Origin: Sipunculus nudus
Lineage: Eukaryota > Annelida > Sipuncula > Golfingiida > Sipunculidae
Reading direction: 5' to 3'
Assembly (NCBI GenBank): GCA_026874595.1
Contig: CM049315.1
Location: 4,648,664 to 4,712,663 of the forward strand
Length of the DNA: 64,000 nt
Shown here: piece after piece, positions 13,161-26,042 of the stretch
How the letters are laid out: every line of letters starts with the position of its first letter
How positions within the stretch are numbered: the first letter of the stretch is position 1
The notes under the pieces: model-generated
The model's input: only the letters and a program-made list of their open reading frames with translations
What the model was told of the DNA's origin: nothing
Databases searched by the model: none
Made by a program: the position numbers and the translations under genes

Positions 13161-14000
13161 AACCTGAACGTTTAGAACGGTGCAAAAATGTAACCTTGCG
13201 CCTTCACTCGTGTGAATTCCATATGCAGTTTTTTTTACATGTAGTGATACCGATCCGCACAACACACTACACACAGCAGTATGACTTGCAATAAAACTCT
13301 TAGCAATCTCAGAGCCATTTCTGGATTCTGCTAATCACCCCTCAGAAAACTGCATGTCTCGCTGTTTTTAACCATGCGTACATCATATACATATTTATAT
13401 ACTTTGACATGTACAAGTGAAGAGGCAACAAACATGTTTTATCACATGTACATGTTTTATCACTCTGATGAAATTCTAAATTGTTCAGTATGTAGGTCAG
13501 CTAAATGTATTATCATCTGAGTGTGTACATGCACTCCTTGCAGTGGCTATACGCTGTTGGAAGGCTATATATACGTATAGATGTCCTTTTCTTTTTAGGT
13601 CAACGGGGCTGGCTTGCCAGCTATACCCATTAATCAATCTGATGTCTTGTCAGGACTGGCCTGTGTATGTTCACATGAAAACAGGGCTGCTGGGGTGTCA
13701 AAGACAGGGAGGGGTTAGTCTCGAGGGGAAAAGTATGTGCTGAGTGCCGGGTATTTACAGAGAAAAGCCAAGTCTTTGTTTAATCCTTTTATGTGCGTAC
13801 GTTGACCTAGCGAAGGGTCACACTATCAGCTTTGTTTACAGGTAGTCACTCGCTCTGACGAAGGCTACAGGGGTAGCTGAAAATTTAGCAACAATCTGTA
13901 CATGTTATCCAAATAATATGATTGTTTGAAATGTTGGCGTTGATGTCTCTCTTCTTTTTGTGTTCATTGGCTGTCTTAAGCCAGCACCCGGAGAATTCAG

Positions 14001-14002
<2 letters not shown>
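13161..14002. other. Non-coding stretch
   Basis: No exon or repeat recognised apart from short direct duplications of ACATGTTTTATCAC near 13433-13462. Confidence 0.5.

Positions 14003-14063
<61 letters not shown>
14003..14063. repeat. (TA)n microsatellite
   Basis: About 30 uninterrupted AT dinucleotides. Confidence 0.95.
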
Positions 14064-14065
<2 letters not shown>

Positions 14066-14435
14066 GGCACGTGTATTGCCGTGTGTTACCTCAATTCGCC
14101 AGAAGATTTTTTTTTATAAAAAAAAAAAGTTTTCACAATTGTTTGAATTTTCAGAATTTATTTTCATTTTTATTACTGAATTCGCCTTATTGTCTAGTCA
14201 GAGCCTCCAGGATATTAAAATGTTATGTATAAGTAAATCTCCCATGTATCTGCAGTATATGATAAGTATAAGCATATTGTACGTCATCATTATATTCCCG
14301 GTGGAATGCTGCTGGATGGGTCCATATCTCATGCTGCCGTCACGGCTCCGTTGGCCAATTGGACCTGGCTGTTAAGTTTTGACGTCGTAAATTGGTTCAC
14401 TCCTTAAATGAATATTACAATATAAAAATGAATAT

Positions 14436-14445
14436 AATAATAATG

Positions 14446-14478
<33 letters not shown>

Positions 14479-14570
14479 TCAATAATACACGTAAAAATGA
14501 TAATAATAATAATAATGTATAATAATATGAATGTAATAACAATAATAATAATAATAATTATTATTATTAA
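14436..14570. repeat. (AAT)n microsatellite, interrupted
   Basis: Three blocks of ATA/AAT trinucleotide repeats separated by short unique sequence. Confidence 0.9.
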
Positions 14571-14606
14571 TTGTCGCCAAGCAGCCCAGTCATGGCGCCG
14601 TTGGTG

Positions 14607-14700
14607 TCACTGTGTTAACAATACCCTGAGACCGGTGTATATACCAAAATATGTTCCTCTGGACAACGCATTCCACATACGACCTTTAGTTTTGGGTATA
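14607..14700 (-). CDS. TSP1/EGF gene putative last exon (cytoplasmic tail)
   Basis: Follows TATACTAG on the minus strand in the phase demanded by exon 2. Encodes S, then IPKTKGRMWNALSRGTYFGI and ten more residues to TGA at 14607-14609. The acceptor has a TA-repeat instead of a pyrimidine tract, so the exon is tentative. Confidence 0.4.
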
Positions 14701-14703
14701 CTA

Positions 14704-14791
<88 letters not shown>

Positions 14792-17700
14792 TCTTTCTCT
14801 ATTAGACAAAATAAATACAATGTCTGTGCGTACTGTGCCGAGGTTCATTGACGCTCGATATCCGAGCTTTTTATATATATGTATATTTCAATTGTTCCCT
14901 CTAAGTGATTACCTTTTTTTTATCTTTGGGTTAAAAAATGATATGGAACAAATAAATATGTATATACCTGCGAATGCACTTGTACCAAATCAGAAAGCCA
15001 ACTGCGGCTAACAGGCAGCTTCCGAAGAGGGCGCCACATATCTCTCCTACGTGACTGTGACTCGCTCCTGGGAAGTGAAATTGTAAATCAGTTAGTATAA
15101 AGTCTACATAAACTCACAATTTGCGTATTTTCTTTTCGCGAATATTGAGACGCCTGTTATATGTAAACATGAATGTGTATATAACATATATATAACAATA
15201 TATATATGTTCAAAAACGAATACAAGGCCTACAGGCCTAATGAGAACCTGTGCACCAAATTCACCAGGTATAATGTTTCAATGCTGGACCATTACTTCTC
15301 ATGTATATGAACAATGCAAGTACTAAACATTTTGAATAAGAAACAATTACTCAAACATCACTGCTGAAATTCTGGCATGGGTGCACACAACACAATAATT
15401 GTAGCTGGCACCACCAGTCTTGTATACAACAAAGCTATCAGATATATATACATATGCCCAATTTCAGACTGATATATCAAACCCCTCCTGAAAATAAGCA
15501 GGGACACACACTGTGCAAAAATTATTGTAGGTGGCACCACCAGTCTTGTATACGAAAAAGCTATTCGATAAGTATATATATGCCAAATTTCAGGCTGATA
15601 TATCAAATTCCTCTAGAGAAATAAGCAGGCACATACACTGTGCAAAAGTCATTGTAGGTGGCGACACCTGTCTTGTGAACGAGAAAGCCATCAAAGACAC
15701 ATAGACGGGTCAAAATATCAGGCCAATACATCAAACTTACCTTGAGTTTGATGCATGGGGCTGACCAGGCTTGGGTGAAAAAAGGCAGTTGCCCCCAGTA
15801 AACTGTGACAAATTTTGCTGGCTACTGCTCTGAGAGAACTCATGACCTGCACCTGGCTAGACTGAGTGAACTTTTGAACTGTACCTGGCTGCACTGAGTG
15901 AACTCTTGACCTGTTGCATAATCTGACACAGTTGGCACTCTGCCAAAGCTATAAATAGATCAAGGCTGAACTTTGGTGCCAAATTTGATGCAGTATGCAG
16001 TCTGCCAATGTATAAATAGAATGCAGCTGCTGCACTGAGTGAACTCCTAACCCCTATCTGGCTGCACTGAGTAAACTCTTGACAGGATGCCTAATCTGAT
16101 ACAGTTGGCAGTCTGTCAAAGCTATAAATAGATCCAGACTGACCTCTAGCCTGTTTCTAAATCTGAAATAGTAGCCACACAATTGCATAAGCTCATGCAG
16201 GGGCCCTGCCCTGAGGGGCATGACACCCATGAAGTGATCACATGGAGCCCATGAGGTGTTCACATGGAGCCCATGAGGTGATCACATGCCTTGTGCTTGG
16301 CTGCACTGATTGAACTCTTGACCTATATCTGGTTGCACTGAATAAACTCTTGATCTGTTGCCAAATCAGAAACAGTTGGTAGTTTCTCAACCTATTTAAA
16401 GATACAGACACAATCTTGGCCCGTTGGTAAAACTGTTTACACATACTGAAAGACGGGCTAAAATGCATTTTTAAGCTGACATATTCATAAACTTGTTACC
16501 AAAATGTCTAGAATGATAAAAGATGCAGTCCTTTTATTGATAAAGGTCCAATATTTCTGCCAAAAATCATTCAAGTAAACTTGAACAAAGGCAACCTAAA
16601 AATAATTTTTGTGCAATGTTACAGAAGTTATAATTGAAACAATAATTTTGTAGAACAGTGTTGCAGTCCTCAGTTTGAAATAGACATAATAATGGCCATA
16701 AGACCAACTTAAGCTTTTCTGATATGATTGAAAGAACCATGTCCTAGGATAATTCTTTTAAAAAATTGAACGATTCAACTTGAAGGTTTCATTATACACA
16801 ATTTAAGCTGAAAGATGCTAAAATTGTGAGGTTTTGCCCATAAAAAAAACAGTTCAATGTAGGTGGCACCAAAAAATCTGCAACTTCAAATATGAGTCAT
16901 GTGATCAACATTTTCACAAAACTTGGTAATTCTAGCTTCTGTCATTTCTGAGATTACATTTTCAGTATGCTTACTTGGCCAAATGACTGTTCGAATTCAT
17001 GTAACTCCACTAAAATTCATCAAATGCAAACCATTTCAACAAACTTGAGAGGACTTGCCTCTGGGATCATTTCTGTAAAATATTGAACAATTTGGCTGGA
17101 CCGTTTACAAGAAGAAGACTTTTAAAAATTTTTCAGCTTTTTCCCTATAAAATCTAAGTAAATGCAGATAGCAAAAAAAAAAAAAAAATAAGCTGAATTC
17201 CACAAAATTTGACATGTGACAGATTATTGCATAAAATCTGGGGATGGTAGCTCCTGCTATTCCTGAGAAATTATGGGTTAATGTACAGATGACCAATGAC
17301 CCCGGTACAAAAAAAGATCAATGCAGGTGGCACCACCAATACCTGAATTTCATATATGACTCAGGTGACCAACACTGGCATAAAATTTGGTGATGATAGC
17401 CCTGGCCGTTTCTGAGACTGTCACTTTAGTGTGCTTTTTTGACAGATGACTAAGTTTAATTTCCTGTAACTGGGAACTTGAACCATTCGAACAAACTTGA
17501 GAGAGATAGTATAAATGATTATTTCTGTGAAATATTGAACAATTTGGCTTGACAGTTTCGTAGGAGAAGATTTTTAAAGTTTATTTAGCTTTTTCTCTAT
17601 AAAATCTAAGAAAATGCAGATGGCTAATTTTTTGCATTAAATTTCATGATGCTAGCTCCAGTTGTTTTCGAAATAGTTTGGGTTAACGTACAGACGACGG

Positions 17701-20700
17701 ACACTGCCACATCATCTCATTAGCTCACAGGTTCGCTAAAAATTACTACAGATGCATAATGAATGCAAAATTATAATGCAGATACATCTCACTGATGGCA
17801 AAATCTTGAATTAAGTTGAGTATGGATAACAATTATTTATAATCCATGTACAGCCGTCTTTATATACCCACAGAGAGCTGTATACCTGTGATTGTGAACA
17901 TTGCCAGCCATGAGGAACATCTAAAATCATAAATCTACAATTTTAAAAGCTTTTAAAAACATTCTTGTCAATATTAACTATAGACAACCTGAAATCTAAA
18001 TGTCTATAGAGGCATGATGCAACAGATGCTGATAAACTGGTGCCAGGCTAGATGTATCTGCTTCACACAGCTAACATATATGGTAAAATGACTCAATTCA
18101 ATCTTTATAATTCAGCCAAAATTCATTCTTTGGAACAATTAAAGACAATTATTATAAGAATAATTCAGGGGATTATTCTTGTAAAATATTAAACAAATTG
18201 GCCTCAGTGGCATCAGTCAAAAAACGTTTTACAGGTTTATAACTCATATGGGGAAAATACAGCACAATGGCTAAGTTAAGCTTCCAATAACTCAGCCAAA
18301 AATCACTGAACCAAAACCATTTGAACAAATTTGAATTATCAACATCAAAGGATAATTAATGTGTGAGATTTAAGAATTTGGCCTAGTGGTTTTTAAGAAG
18401 TAGATCTTTGTAGCCACTGAGCTAAAATGGGCTGTGACAGCATATGACTAAATTCAGCTTCCCATAACTCAGCAAAAAGTCACTAAACTGAGACCATTTG
18501 AACAAATTTCAGAAAGCACTACCCTAGGATCAATTCTGTGCGATATTAAACAATATGGCCATATGGTTTCAGAGAAGAAGTTTTTTGAAGCCGTCAGTAT
18601 GATACGGGCACTGATGACCCCCCTACAATAAAGGCTGATGCAGGTGGCGCCTTCTATACCTCAATTTCACATATGGCTCATGTGACCAACATTGACATAA
18701 AATTTGGTGATGATAGCTCCAGCCGTTTCTGAGATCGTAATTTAAGTATGCTTTTTTTGACAGATGACTAAGTTCAACTTCCTGTAATTCAGCCAAAAAT
18801 CACCGAACTTAAACCATTCGAACAAACTTGAGAAAGATTGTTCCAGGAATCATTTCTGTGAAATATTGGACAATTTGGCTGAACAGTTTCAGAAAAGAAG
18901 ATTTTTAAAGCTTTTTTTGCTTTTTCCCTATAAAATCTAAGAAAAAGCAGTAAGCCAAAAAATAAGCAAAATCCGATAAAGTTTTTTAGATGACTAATTT
19001 TTTGCATAAAATTTCGTGATGCCAACTCTTGCCATTATCAAGATAGTATGGGTTAACGTACAGACGACGGACGACAGACGACGGACGCCGGACGACGCCA
19101 CACCATCGCATAAGCTCACAGGTTCGCTAAAAAAAACAGCTACAGATTATGAGTACAGCGTCGTTTTAAACTACCCTAGATTGCACTTTCAACATATTTC
19201 CACGCCACCATCTCTGTATGCACCCATCCATTCGACAGTCCTTACTCAGTAGTTTGAAGCTACAGTCGTGCTTTATCTGATTCAATAACTCTATCCTTAC
19301 TTGCTTTAGCACGGTTTGTCGGGTTTTACAATCAGGAGCTGGCATAGGATCAAGTATTTAACCAGACTAGAGAGAGCGAGTTTAAAACTTAGAGTTGGAT
19401 GCAAATTGATTAATTTGAAGAGTACAATATATAAGTTTGAATATTACATTATGTACGTGAACATATAAAGTTATTAACTCTGTCTTAGTGGTGTAACATG
19501 TGAAACCGACAAGGTTGTACAACCTTGTACAAACCTTGTATGGATCCAACAAACTGCTGAAAGATGCTGATATTCATTTTCATACTATGCCAAGTGTGTG
19601 GCAGCTGTGCTTTTCACAGCTGATACGCACTTGGTAGTACGTATAATGACAATGCTGAAACTTTGCTAGTATTCTACTCGACAATTTTTTTCATGCATAT
19701 ATGCCTTCAAGCACCTACATTCACCAGTTCAGGTATTCATAAAATTCATGAACTGTCCATACCATGGTTTAAAAATTCACCACAAAGTATATGCCCTTTA
19801 AAGGAGGAATTTTGCTTGCAGAAATATGTGTTACGACACTAAACTACATATAAATAACATGGCGATATTTCAAGAATACTGCAAAGTACATGCTGGTAAA
19901 CCATAATGTATGCCTTATTGTATCCGCCAAAACAGAGTTTTGCGGATACTATGTTTTCAGTCGGACGCCGCCGCTGCCGCCCGCATAGGTTTCCGGAAAA
20001 CTCCTCCGTAAACACTGGGCGGAATTTTTTAAATTTCGGATTATGATCGGGTCACATGTGAACTGCTGCGCCCTCATTTTTGGTTGACCTCTGACCTTTC
20101 CTCGCTGCCCAGCGTCCATTTGTGCGTCTGTTTCAACACATAAACCCACATTGCTCAGGAACAGTTTGACCGATCAGGCTAAAAAAATTAGACAAATGTA
20201 GCCCTTAGACAGCTTTATAACATACACTAAAAATGGTGACCCAACCTGCAACCACTTTTGCACAGCGTCCATGTGTTCATCTGCCTTGGGATAAAATCAC
20301 TCATATCTCTGCTTTGGTTGGACTTATCCACCTGAAATTTTGCATGTGTATACATCCTGGATAGCTTTCTTGGTTTTATGAAGGTGGCGCTACCTACATT
20401 CACGTTAACCTCACAGACATCCAAGCTCATATCTCGGGAACCATCTGACCTATTGGGCCAAAATATTGCATATGTATAGATTTCCCATAGCTCTTCATCA
20501 TACGCAAAACTGGGGGCGCCACCTGCGACCATTTTTACACAGCGTCCATCTGTTCATCTGTCTTGGGATAATATCTCTCATATCTCGGCAGTAGTTTGAC
20601 TTATCTACCTGAAATTTTGCAGGTTTATACATCCTGGACAGCTTTCTCGATTTCATGACAGGTGGCGCCACCTACATTCACGTTTACGCTGCAGACATCC

Positions 20701-21415
20701 AAGCTCATATCTCGGGAACCCCGACAATTGGTCCAAAATTTTGCATGTGTATAGATCTTACATAGCTCTTCATCATACGCAAAATGGTGGCCCAACCTGC
20801 AACCATTTATGCACAGCGTCCATCTGTTCATCTGTCTTGGGATAAAATCACTCATATCTTGGCACTGGTTTGACTTACCCACCTGAAATTTTGCAGGTTG
20901 ATACATCCTGGACAGCTTTCTCGATTCTATGACAGGTGGCGCCACCTACATTCACTTTACGCTGCAGACATCCATGCTAATATGCAACATACCTAACTCT
21001 ATTCCCCTTGCCACTCAATCCATGCCTCACTTCACCCATCCCGCTCTGATTTCGGCGGATACACGTAGTCGCTTGTCGACTACCCGTATTCTAGTTTCTG
21101 TTTTATATACACGCAAAAGTTATCAATGGTATGGGGTGTATATACACACCCCTCCCCCCCCCCACACACGGGTTTTAGCAAGGGGGGGGGGGGTCAATCG
21201 AATCGTCCGCTTTAATTTTATAAAATAATATTTATATATTGGAAATAAAATTTATTAATAAACTTATTATAATCTTTGGTTTCATTTCTGAGTTTACATG
21301 AGTTATATACCTAAGCCTGGTTTAGAATTAACAAATACTTGAAACATAATACATTATTATTAAAAACCTAATACTTAACTGTAATATATTTGGAATGTGT
21401 CCCCCGGACACTATA

Positions 21416-21489
<74 letters not shown>

Positions 21490-21825
21490 ACTGCTAAGAC
21501 CACAGATCGCGAGTTCGTGTACCGGTATCACCAGAAGAACCGTGAGATTGTTCACGGCCGACCCCAATCAGGGCCTGGTGCTCTACAGTTGTTCTGCAGC
21601 TGTTCATAAATATCCTTATACTCAGCTAATAATCTGAAAGTAATAAACTGCAGATAACTTTAATTAAATCTAATTGCTATTTAATAAAAAAGAAATATGA
21701 AAAACGAAATTAAATCACGAAAATTTGAAAATAAGATAAAATGAGAGATATTGCAGCTCAACGGGTGGCCGCGCGCCGAAGGCGCCCCCTCTGGATCCGC
21801 CACTTATAGCAAAGGCAACCTAATG

Positions 21826-21858
<33 letters not shown>

Positions 21859-23475
21859 TGGTAATAGAAAAGACGGGGAGTACTGGATGCGACCGGGGGG
21901 GGGGGGGGGGGCAGCCATGGCCCCCTGCGGCCCCCTCTGACTACGGCCCTGACAGTGTTGGACAGTGTTGAATCACAGTGTTCTTGGCCTCGGGTTCCGC
22001 AGGCCTCGGCCTTGGCTTTTGGCTCGGAAAGCTATGACTCGTCAATAGGAAGGCTCGAAGTCGCTAAAGTTACACCTTTTTTGTGTACATGCACTTAAGC
22101 TATAACTCATACCAGATTTAAGATACTGAATCTAAGTTGTATATGGACTGTTGCATGGACGTCACCCGGACATCGGAGGATGGCGCCACGAAGTGATGTG
22201 GTCGCCCCCGTTCCACGCGTATGGATCCACCCCGCTATCAGTGACTACTGACGCGCTTTGAGAAACATAAACACTATTCTGGGACCATTCAGTACTGGTT
22301 TTACAGTTCTGACGGCGCTATCGTTTCTCTCAAGCAAAACCACAAACTTCTGCGGTTTCCACCCATTGTTGAAAGCCTATAAAACGAACTCGCCTGCAGT
22401 ACGAGGCGGGACTATCGATTTTGCTACGCCACGTTGCTGTTTTCCCCGGGGACCGTGACCGTGGGCTCTTGGTCCCCAAGCCCACGGAATGCCATGAACC
22501 ACGCCATGAACTTTATTATTTAGGAAGAGGAGAGACTTTATGTTTTTTTGGTGCCACATGGATTAATACAGGACTTCAGTTTTGTGTGTGCTAGAACTAT
22601 GTGTTGATGATGGACTTCATTTTCTCGTATACCGGATTCAGTTAAGTATTTCGTTGCAGTTCGTTATTTAGAGACTTAGTTTTTCTTCAGAGACTTGGTT
22701 ATAAATTACGTTATGTATTGACTATTATATTATTTGTGTAAGATTGTAAATATTGTAATATAGGAATATAGCACTGTTTTTGCTCCCATATTTTGGTTAC
22801 GTATTCATTTGAAGAGAACGTGTCTGAGCATATGTGTTACGGTTCGGCCTGAGTTGTTTGGTGTGAAAAGGGACCGTAACAGGACTCTGACTTGGTTGGT
22901 GGTGACTCGGCCTTGGCCTCGGAGGTTAGTGACTCGGACTCGGCCTTAAAATTGGTTTCGGAGGTTCGTGACTCAGACTCGGCCTTCAAGGTTCTTTACC
23001 CGGCCTCGTAACTTGGACTCGGCCTTGGAGGGTGGTGACTACAACACTGCAGAACCATGAGTAATTCAGGTTGGTTCGTATTCTTGGAGTGGATGTCGTT
23101 TTCGCCTAGTTCGTAATGATTCGTAGAACTTCTAGGGAATCGGTAGTGATGTGTATACTGATGAACTGCCTAAAAATCGTCACGATTTGCCTTGATTTTT
23201 AAATTACATATGGTGGGTAACGAAGTGCAAAGTGGAGCTTCATATGAACAACTAAATTTAATTAATCGCTGCATCTACCAAAAAACCGAGTCGACATATC
23301 TTAACAATAGGGGACAACGCCAGCTCATGCTGCGTCAAGACAGTTGGCACTCAACTACTTTTTACTTTGTTTACGCTCTCCGACGATGGGAAAGAAGCCC
23401 AGGTATCTCCTATCCGTGACACCCGAGGAGATCAATCCTTGAAAGTGTTATACATACATACCCTGGCACACATGC

Positions 23476-23548
<73 letters not shown>

Positions 23549-23982
23549 TTACCGTAATGATCCCTGCAACAGGGCCCGGAGTACCCCGGTTGACAGCGAC
23601 ACTGGCGTCCTACGGGTGTCCCTCCGTTCGAGCAGTAACCGCGGCAGTTGAGGATTTCACAGCACTCCCCGTAAACATTTGGCGGACAACGACAGCCCAT
23701 GAAAGAGACGGTGCCTCCATTGTGACAAAATTGGTTACAGCTCCAGCTTTCCACGGAATTTCCCCAACATGGACGTCCAGAACATTGAGCATGTCTTAGA
23801 ACGGTCCGCGTGCGCATGCGCAAACCCGCGCCGCCACAGTTATGGGAACAATGGCTCCAACTTGACCAAGAATCCCATACGCAATCTGTTCGCCTGCAGT
23901 GACGCGCACGACGCCTGTGTGTGTGACACACTGGAATCAGAAGTATGGCCAAGAACAAAACCCGTTGCAGTCCCGAGGCCAT
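14607..23982 (-). CDS. Small type I membrane protein: signal peptide, TSP1, two EGF-like modules, TM helix (three exons)
   Basis: I joined exons 23982-23553, 15067-14968 and 14700-14607 (complement): 624 nt, 207 residues. Residues 1-20 are a signal peptide (MASGLQRVLFLAILLIPVCH). Residues 33-86 form a thrombospondin type-1 repeat with the WDSWSSWSHCS tryptophan ladder and CGGAGLRMRTR. EGF-like modules follow at about 86-108 and 113-139. Exon 2 supplies a transmembrane helix (ICGALFGSCLLAAVGFLIWY) with a basic KCIRR stop-transfer. Exon 3 gives a 30-residue cytoplasmic tail. Splice phases (1, then 2) agree at both junctions, with CCCAG and ACTAG acceptors. TSP1/EGF proteins bind matrix or other cell-surface proteins; the ligand is unknown. 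Exon 1 is sure, exon 2 likely, exon 3 least certain because its acceptor abuts a TA microsatellite. Intron 1 holds Helentron-like elements and microsatellites. Confidence 0.6.
14704..14791. repeat. (TA)n microsatellite, interrupted
   Basis: Long TA repeat with a few GTATGTA and TACA interruptions. On the minus strand it directly precedes the tentative last exon of the TSP1/EGF gene. Confidence 0.95.
14968..15067 (-). CDS. TSP1/EGF gene exon 2 (transmembrane helix)
   Basis: 100 nt between a CACTTCCCAG acceptor and a GTATAT donor on the minus strand. It is open in the phase required by exon 1 and encodes ASHSHVGE, then a hydrophobic stretch ending IWYKCIRR. This is too short for a simple open-reading-frame scan to reveal. 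RNA reads would settle it. Confidence 0.6.
15223..19132 (-). mobile_element. Helentron-like element, family C, right copy (full length)
   Basis: On the minus strand it starts TTTAGCGAACCTGTGAGCTT (19131 downward) and ends CACAGGTTCTCATTAGG, then CCTGTAGGCCTTG (15223). The 5' GAACCTGTGAGC is matched by an inverted, subterminal 3' motif followed by an AGGCCT hairpin, the asymmetric-terminal-repeat layout of Helentrons. The 5' motif recurs internally at about 17740, so the element contains an internal duplication. No transposase coding is seen; it is non-autonomous. Confidence 0.65.
19133..19917. other. Non-coding stretch in intron 1 of the TSP1/EGF gene
   Basis: No gene or strong repeat seen. 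There is a local ACAAGGTTGTACAACCTTGTACAA duplication near 19510. Confidence 0.5.
19918..21094 (+). mobile_element. Helentron-like element, family B, three ~280-bp units
   Basis: Starts with a hairpin (GTATCCGCCAAAAC and GTTTTGCGGATAC). The 3' end has GGCGGATAC inverted and subterminal, then a GTAGTCGCTTGTCGACTAC hairpin and terminal CTAG before TTT. The interior is three ~280-bp units beginning near 20240, 20520 and 20795 (GCACAGCGTCCATCTGTTCA ... GGTGGCGCCACCTACATTCA). The architecture is the same as families A and C, with different sequence. Confidence 0.65.
21411..21484. repeat. (TA)n microsatellite
   Basis: TA repeat with one ACATA interruption. The sequence after it (ACTGCTAAGACCACAGATCG then CGAGTTCGTGTACC, 21490-21523) looks like the 3' half of a tRNA-derived SINE. 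Confidence 0.9.
21490..21523 (+). repeat. Possible tRNA-derived SINE fragment
   Basis: GCGAGTTCGTGTACC resembles a polymerase III B box with degenerate ends. No complete A box is seen upstream because the TA microsatellite begins there. Confidence 0.25.
21640..23191. other. Non-coding stretch with CGGCCTTGG minisatellite
   Basis: Contains a 17-nt poly-G run (21895-21911) and, at 22885-23045, five or so imperfect ~40-bp repeats of GGTGACTCGGCCTTGGCCTC type. A related block lies at 21975-22035. No gene seen. Confidence 0.55.
23478..23546. repeat. (TC)n microsatellite
   Basis: Pure TC repeat of about 34 units, just inside intron 1 of the minus-strand TSP1/EGF gene, 7 nt after the donor, where it reads (GA)n. 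Confidence 0.95.
23553..23982 (-). CDS. TSP1/EGF gene exon 1 (signal peptide, TSP1, EGF)
   Basis: Open from the ATG at 23982. The frame stays open through a (GA)n tract downstream, but a donor (TACG then GTAAAG) sits just before that tract at 23553/23552, so the Arg-Glu repeat is probably intronic and not protein. Cysteine spacing fits one TSP1 and two EGF-like modules. Confidence 0.85.
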
Positions 23983-24152
23983 TAGGACTGCTCCTCACCG
24001 AAGAGTCCTCTGGATAAAATTGCGTTTAAAACGCAAGAAACTGCTTTTGTGATACTTAGATGGCGGGGCGTTGGGTCGGAGTCTTTACGTTATACGAACT
24101 CATACGTTGATATATACTTTGTCAAAGACCACTTGAATGCCTGTTTTGACCC

Positions 24153-24162
24153 TCTTATATAA
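24153..24162 (-). promoter_or_regulatory. Candidate TATA box of the TSP1/EGF gene
   Basis: CTTATATAAG lies about 170 bp upstream of the start codon at 23982. A start site some 30 bp downstream would give a 5' UTR of roughly 145 nt. The motif is palindromic, so orientation is taken from the gene. Confidence 0.4.
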
Positions 24163-25302
24163 GTGTGAGTGGATCAAGTTGTATAGACAGTATAATGTTT
24201 ACGATAAGGACCGACCACCTGCTGTTATTTCCAGTAAAAAAATGCCCGTGGTGTATATTCACCATGACGACCGACCAGGAAGTAGTGCCACTCTGAACCT
24301 GACTATTGAAACAAACGAAGAGCGGCTCAACTAAAGGTTGTTGACGAAGATCGAGTCGTTATTTGTTCTCAACTGAAATACATGGGAAACCTTTTAGATG
24401 GCAATGACTGAAAAAGCCCCCCCCCCCCCCACACACACACACAAATACAATCTAAATCGCCAGCCATTCATTATTTACACTCTATGGCCTTTCAACAAGA
24501 TAGTGAAACAATACAGGTATTGTGCCGAAGGTTATTTGAAACGTATCCAACTGAGACGTGGACTAGCTTAGTGAAGCACCTGCATGTATTTTTTTTTAAT
24601 TTATTGTGCTGACGTAACGTCAGGAACAATGGGTGCTCGAAAGCTTTACATATACTTTGTACAACACGCCCTACTTTTATATTCTGGCTTAAAGTGTTGT
24701 ATATACAGGCACTTGCCACATCTCTTCGCCAGACCGTTTCATTCAACAGAACCAATATCCTACAAAAATATACATGATGCAAAGAGATGGAACAAAACAT
24801 CTAACTAGGATTCTGTTGTTAATTTACATTCTTAAAAATGATAATTGCAATAAACTGCAATATCTAATATGAACGATAAATTCACTGTAATGCGTTATAT
24901 AACATTCTGAACTCTCTCGAGTCCCTTGCATAAAACTTTAGAAAGGCTGCATTTAAAATGCCAGTTTACTGAATGGACTTGGTCGTTAGGCTGTGAGATT
25001 GCAGATTCAATATACGTTGTGCGTGGGAAGGAAGTTGACGAGCAGTTTAGACAAAACTATTGTTTGTAATCAGGATCCAAAAGTAAATCCCTCTCAATTC
25101 AGTTAAGTCTTAAAATTTCATAACAGTGATAATGCCAAAGAGGTTTACCCACCGAGATAGTATCACATTTACTTGGCTGTATAAACAAATTTAATTGTAA
25201 TTTATATCGGAGATAACGGCAGTTTCTAATACGGACAATTAAATTATACATTATAATGCGTTAAAACTACCTTCCGAACTATCTCGAATTAAAAAAAATC
25301 AC
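24163..25302. other. Non-coding stretch upstream of the TSP1/EGF gene
   Basis: Contains a C14 run at 24417-24430 followed by a short (CA)n. I see no exon with convincing borders. Confidence 0.45.
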
Positions 25303-25648
25303 CTGCTTCGTCCGAGTCTGCTGAGCTTGCATCAAGGGCATTGTCAAGCCATGCGGGTTTAGGCTCCAACTGGAACCTTGCTATTAAAAAATGCTGATCG
25401 TAAAGGATAACGGGTTTTCTTACTTTTGAAATAAGAAATATGACTGAATAGTATATCATTCCTTATCTGTGCCCAACTCGAACACCCAGTGTCCGTCGTT
25501 GCTGATAGATGTCGCTGTTATGATGATTGGGATAAATATTGGGATTTTGGTCCAACATTATAACTGGAAGTATATTAAGAAGCATATATGTAACTGCTAG
25601 TACTAGATGCAGCACAGCACACATCATCACCATATGCAGTTTTATCAT
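25303..25648 (-). CDS. Possible 5' exons of an unrecognised membrane-anchored protein (tentative)
   Basis: On the minus strand an ATG at 25648 opens a 163-nt segment with a hydrophobic stretch (VMMCAVLHLVLAVTYMLLNI) ending at a weak donor (CTGG then GTGTTC, 25486). An open 78-nt segment at 25380-25303 follows ATAG, is in compatible phase (RFQLEPKPAWLDNALDASSA) and ends at GTGATT. This could be the signal anchor and stem of a type II membrane protein, or a decayed fragment. I found no convincing continuation before the TSP1/EGF gene. I do not recognise the family. Confidence 0.25.
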
Positions 25649-26042
25649 AAAACAACGATGCTGTAAGCTGGAATGTGTATTTGTGAGATCCCTAAATTAA
25701 CATATTACAGCGCGCTTTTTTACCTTTTACATGTACTAATCATAATCATCAATACTTTCCAGCACAATGATGACGTCTCTATATAACTTCCATTAACATA
25801 ATAAATAATGTAAATCCTTAAATATTCTTCACAAGCTTCAAACCGGTATGCCACGTAGATTGTCGAAACTGTAAATGATTAAATCCGTCCTCACAGGTGA
25901 ATTTTAAATGATATCAAAATATGCGTGCGTGAATATGTACATGCATGGTCTTATTCTGAAGGTAGCCATAAACAGCCGAAAGGGGAACATTTCCCCCTGT
26001 GGATCATCAGTCAATCAGGTCTAACGTTACAGGTACAACACC

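Noticed and set aside
14392-14848. Open frames rich in Ile/Tyr/Met on both strands
   Set aside because: They are translations of AAT and TA microsatellites.
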